This document shows, one piece after another, positions 12,259 to 20,608 of a stretch of DNA of 64,000 nucleotides. Positions within the stretch are counted from its first letter, which is position 1; each line of letters starts with the position of its first letter. The notes beneath the pieces were generated by a model. It was not told the DNA's origin, searched no databases, and was given only the letters and a program-made list of their open reading frames with translations. The position numbers and the translations under genes are program-made. Origin of the DNA: Pythium myriotylum (lineage: Eukaryota > Oomycota > Peronosporomycetes > Pythiales > Pythiaceae); contig JALJCQ010000019.1 in the NCBI GenBank assembly GCA_023091665.1, positions 722,802 to 786,801 on the forward strand. Reading direction: 5' to 3'.

Positions 12259-15200
12259 CTCCCTCTCAGCTACCCAGCAAGCCAGACGAAGAAAGGGCGA
12301 GTGATGAAGGGGTTATGTATTTGCATGCTGAAGATAGAGGTGAAGTCGTGTTGATGTCGACCATGCATAAGGAAATGAGTTGTGGGTGATACAGGAAGAA
12401 AATATGATTGATGTGCTCAACGAAAAAGGAAATGAGAAAGAAGAGGCTCGAGCCGCTGCGTGTTTGTATGCATCGGTGCGAAGACGTGTGTGTGGAAGGA
12501 AGGCGTACAAGTTTATTAGGAGGTCGTTCTGGTCAAGGTAGACCAAGATGGGAAAGTGGTAAGATGTACAGGACGAGAAGGAACGAGACATGTCAGGAGT
12601 GAAAGTGTCCTCGAGGATGTCAAGCCTCAGACTGCTCGGGAGTTTCGACATTCGATGACTGTCTCGTTGAGTGGTGAGTCAAAGGGCGTAACCTTTTGTT
12701 TCCAATCACGGTTATCGAGGATTGCTTCAGATAAGCAAAGAAGAGACGGTGACCTCGTGTATCCGATCACTGTCACCCGAGATTGGGCACACTCAGCGAG
12801 TGAAGAAGCAAGGAAGACAATATCGTATTTGAAGTCGAAAGGCGCTGTCTAGAAGGCGCACCGCATAGAATCCGTTGCTCATGGTGACACCAACCGCGGC
12901 GACGCCGTGAGGAACATCCCACGTCAAGGACTGTTTAGAAGGTGTTGACATGGTAGAAGGCAAGGTGGACAGGATTGAATGCCAAGGAGCTAGGATCTCA
13001 CCCGCGGACTGTTCACTCAAGGGAACATTTATACGCAGTCAGCATCGCGCCGTGACGTGGAAGCCCCACCCGGACTGCGAATGCTATTGTGACAGAGGCC
13101 CACGAAGCGCGCCGTGGAACTCAACCAGTGAAGGAAGCCCCATAGTTATGGCGAGAAGCTACCGAGAAATCATCCAGTGAAGAATGCCCCCAGAGAAGGG
13201 TGTGAAGCTGAAGAATTATACAGTGAAGGACGCCCCATAGTTAAGGCGAGAAGCTGCCAAGAAACCAGCTAGTGAAGGACGCCCCATAGTTAAGGCGAGA
13301 AGCTGCCAAGATATCATCCAGTGAAGAATGCCCCCAGAGAAGGGTGTGAAGCTGAAGAATTATACAGTGAAGGACGCCCCATAGTTAAGGCGAGAAGCAA
13401 CCAAGAAACCAGCCAGTGAAGAATGCCCCCAGAGAAGGGTGTGAAGCTGCAGAATTATCCAGCGAAGAATGTCCCCACAGAAGGGCATGAAGCTGCAGAC
13501 GTACCCGCGAAGAACGATTACGAGAAGCGGAAGAGAGAACCGAATTGTAAATGGAAGGATTAAGAGTCGAGGGGGAGAGCATGCTGCAGAATGCACTCCC
13601 TATCACTGTTCAGGAACGACGATGAGAAATTGAATATCAAGGCTTTTGTGTCTAGTGGTGCAGGGGACGCTCTCCAGACACGCAAGATTTGAAGTTCAAG
13701 ACTGTACAAGAAACCCACTCGAGTATGTCAAAATGGCTGTCAATGCGCTGACATAGTCAGCAAGGATGTGCTGATGGAGTTGGTGAGGAAGAGGACTAAG
13801 GCCGCGAATCAAGTTGATGATACAACTGGCGTTGCTAAAAACCAACAATATATGACATGGGGAAAAGGCAACAACGACTGCAAGAAATCTCCTCGAAGAC
13901 CTCGCGAAGGAGATGATCAACGCCGAGGTGAAAGTCCGGTGACGTGTACGATCACTGACACTAAAAGACGTGGCGGAAGCGAATACGGACGACGGCAACA
14001 TTTACAAAATGTGAGGGAATGTCTCAAGGTGTGATGATTCTGATGATAATTCCGTGTGAGTGAAAGGAAGTATCGATATGATCTACCAGCATGGTTATAA
14101 AGCGCAAGATAATTGACGACTAGTTCAACTGCCAGCCTAAATACGAACGCGATTGAGCGAGGTGCACATGACCGGTCAGCGGGTAGTGAAGCCGAGGAAG
14201 CAACTGAGCACGAGCTCCCACTATGCAAGCGATTTCTGTCATCAGCAAAAAGAAATCGATGCAAGGGAGAAAACGCAACCAGTAACGCGAAGCAACTTTG
14301 ATCTTGACTGTGGAGGATGAGTTGAGAACGAAGAAAGCGAATGCAAGGCAGAAATGCGCGATGCTATGGTTCGAGTTGCTAACGTTCTGAGTGGATTTGG
14401 AAAAGAAATGGCGATTTGATTCCATGGTGGTGCGATCAAGCAAACTCGATCATGGCTACAGTCCATCAGTCACGTTGGGTACACTTGAGTACCGAAGTCA
14501 ATCGATTTTAGAGAGTACGAGCCGACGCCGATAACAGGAAGCACACCGGACTCACCTGTGGAACAAACCACGAAGCAAAGCGATCGGCAACACCCTCTGC
14601 TTGAATTGGCGATCGTGCGCGCGCGGACCGACGGCTTAGCACAGCCCAATTTGAGCCAGTGAAGGTTGGTAGAAGACAAGGCGGAGGGTGCGCTTCGTTC
14701 GACGATTTCCCTTGTCAATATCGGCAGTACGAAGCTTCTGGAATTGACAATTGAGGTAGTTCGGCGCGATGGTTCGAAATAAGTTCGAAGAACACGGTGG
14801 AAGGGCGCGGTCAAGGTGAAAACCTAGAAGCTCATCGCTGTTGACGCTGTGAACGATCACTGTCATGGTACTGGCGCAGTTCGATCTAGGTTCGAAGAAC
14901 ACAACCGAAGGGCGCCACGCGTTTGCGAAGATGGGTTCAGATGAACCCTGAAGCAGCAGGAGTAGATCGGCGAGGAGCGCTGCGCACCCAAGACCTGGCT
15001 GTCGGTTCGAGGCGGTAGAGATGGCAGCGGCGAAGGTAGTGGGGACGGTGGCGATGCTGGGAGAGTGAAACGATTGCTGCGGGCGGAGGAATGTCAAGTA
15101 TGAATGCTGTACATTGCGATTTGAAGGATTACCACTCTGAGATGCTGGAAACGATCACTGTCACTGCTGCCTAGCTACACGCCGACTGCCAACAGGATAG

Positions 15201-15778
15201 CGTCGTGATGAAGGTGAATTGAAATCGACGAACGCAGGAACATCAATACAAACACCGACAACGCCGTAGAAGCTGATACACGATGTCAATGCGTGCGTGC
15301 CTAAGCTCGTCAGAAATCAACATGAGTTGAGAAACCGAGTTTTCGCTTAGTCGCGACTTGATAGCTCAATTATTCACCAACCGAGTTCGCACCGATAATT
15401 CCAAGTGGAACGCCGGGTGAAGCTGACAAATTTGTCATAAACGGAAGAAACAAGAGCCACAACGATTTCACGCGAGCAGACATGCCCGAGACCGATGCAA
15501 GGGAAGATGTGAGAGCGGATTCCAGTTATACCAGAAGATACGGAAGGTGACGGAGCTCCAGTGGGAGTCATCTGCTCTAATTGCTGGCTAAATCAGTCTA
15601 CGATCATTGTCATTGTTCCATGTTGGTTGACGAACTCCAGTGTGATAATCAGTATCTCGAAGGTCAACGAGTAGGTTGTGGCGCGCGGCGACTTGCGATT
15701 GCAGCACGCAAGAGGTGACGAGTGGAATGAGCAGCATGGATTGGTCGGAGCAGCGATTCGAACGATGCAGACGAAGAA
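12259..15778. other. 3.5 kb without a recognisable gene
   Basis: Only short unsupported frames are seen on both strands. The stretch holds a ~47 bp tandem repeat (13127-13508) and three exact copies of GATCACTGTCA (12765, 14855, 15153), plus one-mismatch copies at 13950 and 15602. A near-duplicate of about 30 bp containing GTTCGAAGAACAC occurs near 14783 and 14889. It may be the untranslated tail of the gag element. Confidence 0.5.
13127..13508. repeat. Degenerate ~47 bp tandem repeat, two alternating subtypes
   Basis: About eight units begin CAGTGAAG. One subtype continues with GCCCCATAGTTAAGGCGAGA, the other with ATGCCCCCAGAGAAGGGTGT. Units start near 13127, 13176, 13223, 13271, 13319, 13366, 13414 and 13461. 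A block of about 143 bp (13176-13318) is nearly repeated from 13319, so higher-order duplication occurred. Confidence 0.75.
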
Positions 15779-17700
15779 ATGAAACGGCCTCGGTCGAAAA
15801 CCAAGAGGACTCGAGCCTATCAGCCAGTAGACGAGGAAGAGGAGAAAGAAGGATCCACGAGATCACCGCGTAAGAAACGACAAGCCGCCCAACGACCGGG
15901 GACGGCGGAGACTGAAGAACAAGAAGAGGAGGAAAAGGAAGAAGAATCTAAGGGCGACACACGAAGCACTAGCGAAAGAGCTGCGGCGGACAATCAAAGA
16001 AGGACGGTGCGAGTGAAGGACGCTCAAGATCGTCGGTCCTCGTGGGCTAATGGACAGTATGAGAATTGGAATGATACGGAGGCGAAGAATAATTTGCGGC
16101 CCAAGACCAAGCGGCTGACGATGAAGGATCTGGTGGCCAAGTTCAACGATTATTCACAGAAACAAGGGTGGCAGCCACATTCCACTCATACGATCCGCGC
16201 ACGGCGTAACAGGGAAGAAGATTCGGCAGCCCGCACGGTTCGGCTGGACAATTTAGATCGCAAGAGGCTGAACATCCTGTTCCACGAGACGAAGAGCTGG
16301 CCCACTGCGACCCGGAAATTTAATGAGGAGCGCGGCACTAATTTATCTCGAGATGCAGCTATTCAAGCCGCAAGGAGAGTGGAGCTGGATGACAGTGGTC
16401 GCGAACGTCTTCGCGAACTGTACGAAGAATTTGAAGACTGGACCTCAGCGCTGGAAGTATTTGTAGCCGAAACAGGGCATACATTGATAAAAGAAACTGC
16501 TCAGTCGCTTTTAGAGCAACAAGCACCTCCTACGCCCGCGCAAGGATTGAAACGACAGCGGTGGACGAACCGGGAGGTGGAACTTCTCAAGGATTATACA
16601 AATGCATCACACCTCCGGATTCCGGTCGCGTATCGTGACTTTTGCCAGCGGATGGTCGACGAAGAGCCTCGATACCAGGTTCGGTCGTATCAATCATTCT
16701 TGTATCACCTTCATGAGGTGAGGAGAGCTACGATCGAAGAAGGAGCCGACATCTGCCCGTGCCGAGTGTGGACTGAAGATGATTTGAAAGAATTTGAAGC
16801 CTTGGCTCGCAACGCTACATCGAAGTTCAAATTGGTGCGGGATGCAGCGAAACAATTCGACTGCACCCGGCAATTTTTGAACCAAGTGTACGAACAACAG
16901 GTGCGGCCGAGGTTGTTCGTAAATTCAACTAGTCATCAAGCACCGATGGGTGTCAGAGAAGATGACGTGTACACTGAGGCATTCCCGCGTGCAAGAATTT
17001 TTGTGACTTCTGAGACCAACACTGCTATCGACGAGGACCTACGACGGGTAGTAGATGAAGGGCACGTTCCGACCTCAAGAATTCTGCGGATTGGCGAGAT
17101 GCCCAAGGACGTGGGGGTCAAGTATCAACAATACTATCTGCAATATCTGCTGGATCAATGTCAACAGCCCGGGATTGCGATGAGCACCTATGAGAATCGG
17201 CTGTTGGATCAAGCTATGGTCGTGTTCGGCACAACATCAATATTTGGGCGCGAAGATTTATCCAGCTATCCTTGTGTACTGTTGATCAACGATGAAGCGG
17301 CCCAGACTGTCGAATGCTCGGTGATACAAGCCATGCGCCCGGGACCAGGGCTTTCGTCCCCATCGAGGACCCAAACCAACTGCCAGGAAGAGTCGAGTTC
17401 CGGGAAGAGCTGGCGGAGTGGTACGAGGAGGGAGACAAGCGCCACAAGCTGAGCTGGAGTTTCCTGCATGGCTGCAGTTACCTCTACGAGAAGTTCCCGG
17501 GAGTGACGCTGACCGCTCAACATCGGTGCCATCGATAGATCGGCGCATGGGTAGCGGGTTTTTACGATTACGAGCTCAGCCATAAAGGGCCGCGCTCTGA
17601 ATCGTACTTGAGGTCTGTCCAAGTGGTTTTCGAGATGACAGTGATCGGAGACAGGGAAGAACGAAGTAATCAAGCTCGAATGATGGGAAGAACTCGAATA
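15779..17700 (+). pseudogene. Myb-repeat / superfamily-1 helicase gene, frameshifted and cut by telomeric repeats
   Basis: The main frame runs from ATG 15779 to 17452 (557 aa). It has a charged N-terminus, then about four helix-turn-helix (Myb/SANT-like) units, the clearest near residues 262-320 (RWTNREVELL) and 332-380 (VWTEDDLKEFEALAR). A helicase core resembling Upf1/senataxin-type SF1 helicases follows: TSETNTAIDEDLRRV near residue 410, VVFGTTS, and motif II DEAAQ near 505. A one-base-deletion-type shift near 17330-17345 moves the core into another frame, which carries motif III (EDPNQLP) and LTAQHRCH and meets TAG at 17536-17538. Beyond that stop the same frame remains coding-like (for example YDYELSHKGPRSESYLRSVQ) right up to 17700, where TTTAGGG repeats start. 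No Walker A motif (GxGKT) is visible, so the ATPase should be inactive even without the shift. Confidence 0.7.
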
Positions 17701-17728
17701 GGGTTTAGGGTTTAGGGTTTAGGGTTTA
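17701..17728 (+). repeat. Innermost interstitial telomeric repeats
   Basis: Four TTTAGGG-type units abut the end of the helicase reading frame. They mark the original healed chromosome end onto which the array was built. Confidence 0.9.
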
Positions 17729-17778
17729 GAGAGGCTTGAAGTGACTTGCAAAGACTTGGTCAGGGAAACTACGACCCA
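17729..17778 (-). mobile_element. Penelope-like element, 3'-end fragment m1
   Basis: Only the last 50 bp of the element are present, from GAGAGGCTTG to ACGACCCA. They are followed by CAGGG and two TTTAGGG units (17780-17794). It stops at almost the same place as fragment m5 near the other end of the array. Confidence 0.85.
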
Positions 17779-17794
17779 CAGGGTTTAGGGTTTA

Positions 17795-17977
17795 GAGAGG
17801 CTTGAAGTGACTTGCAAAGACTTGGTCAGGGAAACTACGACCCAAAGAGTTGCTCTATTACAGATGCAGGGGCTCTTTCGACTTGATGTCTTCGTCGGTG
17901 GGCGTCTTCGTGCTGAGTGGAAAATTGAAAACTGAGGAAGACCGCCGACCTCGCCCCCGGGTGCCTACGCTAAAGTC
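17795..17977 (-). mobile_element. Penelope-like element, 3'-end fragment m2
   Basis: The last 183 bp of the element end at TAAAGTC, followed by three to four TTTAGGG units (17978-18000) and then full copy C1. Confidence 0.88.
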
Positions 17978-18165
17978 TAGGGTTTAGGGTTTAGGGTTTA
18001 GAGAGGCTTGAAGTGACTTGCAAAGACTTGGTCAGGGAAACTACGACCCAAAGAGTTGCTCTATTACAGATGCAGGGGCTCTTTCGACTTGATGTCTTCG
18101 TCGGTGGGCGTCTTCGTGCTGAGTGGAAAATTGAAAACTGAGGAAGACCGCCGACCTCGCCCCCG

Positions 18166-18203
18166 GGTGCCTACGCTAAAGTCCTACGCTAGAGTCCTAC
18201 GCT
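18166..18203. repeat. Short tandem repeat CCTACGCT, 3 copies
   Basis: Three units of about 13 bp (GTCCTACGCTA-like) lie in the 3' region of every long copy. Fragment m2 is truncated inside this repeat. Confidence 0.6.
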
Positions 18204-18302
18204 TCTGGGTTCTAGGGCTGGACAGGAACTTGAGTGTTCTGGGTCTGCGTGTCTGTGCTGCTGGGGTCTTGAGACACGTGAGAATATTCGACGTCCTGGG
18301 TT

Positions 18303-18364
18303 GAACATTCTCGAACATTCTCGGGAATATTCTCGAATGTTCGGTCGAACGTTCTCGAACCTTC
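18303..18364. promoter_or_regulatory. Heat-shock-element array (12 half sites) in the element 3' region
   Basis: Three blocks of GAAnnTTCnnGAAnnTTC follow each other with 4-nt gaps, giving 12 half sites of the heat-shock-factor consensus. An extra GAATATTC is at 18282-18289 and a CACGTG at 18275-18280. Equivalent arrays start at 21880, 25457, 29034, 32611, 36188, 39765, 43802, 46670, 50247, 53824, 57401 and 60978. In the head-to-tail array each lies ~360 bp upstream of ORF1 of the next inner copy. Confidence 0.7.
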
Positions 18365-18402
18365 GACAAACTTTTCGACTGGGTTGGCCGAAATTTTCGT
18401 CT

Positions 18403-18449
18403 GGGTTTAGGGTTTAGGGTAGGGTTTGGGGTTGAGGGTCGGGGATGGG
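18403..18449 (+). repeat. Degenerate telomeric tract inside the element
   Basis: GGGTTTAGGGTTTAGGGTAGGG is followed by decaying variants (TTTGGGG, TTGAGGG, TCGGGG, ATGGG). It is present at the same offset in every copy that reaches it. It looks like an old 3' junction fixed inside the element. Confidence 0.8.
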
Positions 18450-18683
18450 TTGTAGACAGATAGTGCACGATCCGGGCGGCCATTCTTGAATTTGCTCGCA
18501 ATATGCCAAGCGTTCGCTGTTACCCTTTCGAGGGGGATCATCCCAAGCCAGCCGCTCCGTGAGCCTTCACTGCACGACCCCATACTCTGTGGCATGGTTC
18601 CAAATGAGTGGGTAGCAGCAAGGCTAAACACGTTCTCGCGCGCTGGAAGGGCACGGTCATCCGTGTCCGGGGTGGTCCAGGCT

Positions 18684-20576
18684 TTAATGCATGGCATCTC
18701 CCGAGCTGTTCTTGAAGTGGTCGTCGTAGATGTTGGCCCTGAACTCTGATGGACAGAGTATGTCTCGGAGGTTCCGTGGACGGCGGTAGCACACAGTGAT
18801 CTTGATGTTGTGGGCTGCGAACTCGTCTTCAATACGGTGGGCTTGATAGATAGCTCGTAGTTGTTTCCGAGTTGGGCCGTTCGGGTCATAAGGCACAGAC
18901 AAGAAGACTTGCTTGGGCTTGCCGAGTTCCGTGGTTGGCCGCGTCGTCTGTTGTGCTTCTTCTTGTAGCTTGGCGATTCTTTCGATGGCGTCGCGGAAAT
19001 GGTCTCTAAGCTGGTTAGAGTTGTATCCGCGAGCTGCCAGGCGCTGGAAGAAGGCTCTGACTTGAGACAGGAAATCTTCCTTCCTGGTGTTCTGGCGGTA
19101 ATACTTCTGGACAATGCCGATGATGAGGCCTTTCAGAACGCCTGGAGGGTGTGCGCTTTGAGCCGCGATGTAGAGATAGAGATTGAGCTCTTTCTCATGA
19201 GTTCGAGTCTCGTATCTCGTGTCGGATCGGCGGATTTTGAGGTCAAGAAACGGTGCTTCACGACCGCGTTCCATGTACGTCCAGCGAAGTCCTGGAATCG
19301 TGTTGAGGCGGATCTTGAAGAGTTCGAAAGCACGGGGATCTTTTCCGTCTTGCCAAATCAAAAACACGTCGTCGATGTAGCGCTTGTAGAGCACGATGTA
19401 GTTGCTGAACTCTCGAAGGATGCTTCGCTCGTGATACGCTACGTAGAGTGATGCGTACGTGGGGGCACATGGTGTTCCCATGGCGGTGCCCTTGATTTGC
19501 TTCCACACGCAGTCTCCGAACATGAACAAGTTCTCGTTCATGATGTAGTCGAGACCTTGGACGATCACATTCTCGAAGCGATGCTTCTCTTCTTGGAGCA
19601 TGGCTTTGATTGTTGCGATGCCGATGTTGGTGGGGATGTTGGTGTAGAGCGAGACGGCGTCAAATGTGAACAAACGATGCTTGGGGCTGGGCTGAATCTG
19701 TCGAAGTTCAGTCAGCAGCGTGTCGGAGTCTCGAAGGTACGATGGCTGTCGCTGGAGCATGTCTTGCAACTGGAAATCGATCCACTTCGAGAGACCGGCT
19801 GTCGGTGTTCCGCAGCTGGCAATGATAGGGCGAATGGCGAGATCCTCCTTGTGGAGCTTTATCAGGCCATAGAAGCGTCCTAACTTGCACGAACTTGGAT
19901 TACACTTGATGACAGCAACTTGTCGTTGGATGACTGGATCTTCACGGTACTGGTAGTTGAGTAGCATGTAGATCAGGTTCACTTTGGCTGCGATCCGTTG
20001 GATCTGGGTCTCTGGTCCGTTGGGAAGACGATACAATGGCGTGTATGTCTCCTCGTCACTCAGGTGATCAAGACACATGGAAGTGTACTGTGATCGAAGC
20101 ATGAGCGTCGGGCCGAGGTTCTTGTCTGCCTGCACGACCATCAAGTTCGGATCATTTCGTAGCAATCGTAGCAAGTTGCGTTGGTTGCTGTCGAGGTTGA
20201 ACTTGTGTCGGAAGGGATACTGTGCAATGAGTTCGGTCGCGTGTGACTTGATCGACTCCAGTAAATCTTCTTGATGGCGTGGCAGGTGGTTTGGCTGGAA
20301 AGCAAGGTTTGGAACGTAGATCTTCGAGTTGTAGTCGCGGTCGCTGGAGTCAGCAAACTGGACTGCAATTCGAAGAGACCGGACGAGTTTGGGGAAGATG
20401 GTAACTGGCGAGAGGGAAGAGCGTTGCGGCGGAGGTGTCGGGCAGAACTTGAGGTTCAGACCCAGGAGTCTCTTCAGACCTGGTGGAATCTTGGTGCCAC
20501 GTGGTGTGAGATTGTGGAACGCGAGATTGCGAGGCAATGCGTCCACATCACAAGCCCTACGACAGCCGAAGATCAA
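18684..20576 (-). CDS. Penelope-like reverse transcriptase, no GIY-YIG domain (C1)
   Basis: Synthesises DNA on the element RNA, most likely primed by the chromosome 3' end. Numbering from the first TTG (20576), 630 residues: the Penelope-type N-terminal block LLGLNLKFCP (37-46); ADKNLGPT (150-157); RPIIASCGTPTAGLS (249-263); motif A TFDAVSLYTNIP with Asp306; GTAMGTPCAP (363-372); catalytic YIDD 400-403 in KRYIDDVFLIW; FLDLKI (443-448); AHPPGVLKG. The protein stops soon after CYRRPRNLRDILCPS, exactly where Penelope elements normally continue into GIY-YIG. The frame has no ATG before Met146, which lies inside the conserved core, yet it is open upstream to 20879. Translation therefore probably comes from ORF1 by -1 frameshifting at 20798-20804 (about 944 aa fusion); splicing is an alternative. 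Confidence 0.93.
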   Translation of the reverse strand: MIFGCRRACDVDALPRNLAFHNLTPRGTKIPPGLKRLLGLNLKFCPTPPPQRSSLSPVTIFPKLVRSLRIAVQFADSSDRDYNSKIYVPNLAFQPNHLPRHQEDLLESIKSHATELIAQYPFRHKFNLDSNQRNLLRLLRNDPNLMVVQADKNLGPTLMLRSQYTSMCLDHLSDEETYTPLYRLPNGPETQIQRIAAKVNLIYMLLNYQYREDPVIQRQVAVIKCNPSSCKLGRFYGLIKLHKEDLAIRPIIASCGTPTAGLSKWIDFQLQDMLQRQPSYLRDSDTLLTELRQIQPSPKHRLFTFDAVSLYTNIPTNIGIATIKAMLQEEKHRFENVIVQGLDYIMNENLFMFGDCVWKQIKGTAMGTPCAPTYASLYVAYHERSILREFSNYIVLYKRYIDDVFLIWQDGKDPRAFELFKIRLNTIPGLRWTYMERGREAPFLDLKIRRSDTRYETRTHEKELNLYLYIAAQSAHPPGVLKGLIIGIVQKYYRQNTRKEDFLSQVRAFFQRLAARGYNSNQLRDHFRDAIERIAKLQEEAQQTTRPTTELGKPKQVFLSVPYDPNGPTRKQLRAIYQAHRIEDEFAAHNIKITVCYRRPRNLRDILCPSEFRANIYDDHFKNSSGDAMH

Positions 20577-20608
20577 ACTGGCGTTGAAGAGATCCGAGCG
20601 GTCGCGTC

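Larger units (their letters stand above)
9214..17646. repeat. Dispersed 11-mer GATCACTGTCA
   Basis: Exact + strand copies lie at 9214, 9265, 9694, 9746, 12130, 12765, 14855 and 15153. One exact - strand copy is at 17636-17646. One-mismatch copies are at 13950 and 15602. The copy at 12130 encodes DHC plus the first base pair of His in the gag zinc knuckle. The copy at 17636 lies in the helicase relic. Others are in noncoding DNA. I saw none in 1-9100 or in the telomeric array. Confidence 0.7.

Noticed and set aside
13360..13606. Repetitive - strand frames over the minisatellite
   Set aside because: They arise from reading the ~47-bp tandem repeat and have no start context or homology.
14636..15097. 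153-aa - strand frame
   Set aside because: No motif, no coding-like composition, and it lies in the gene-poor tail beside GATCACTGTCA copies.
18407..19114. 235-aa - strand frame over the RT C-terminus and 3' region
   Set aside because: It is a shadow of the RT frame that reads through telomeric-like repeats (NPKP-rich); not coding.
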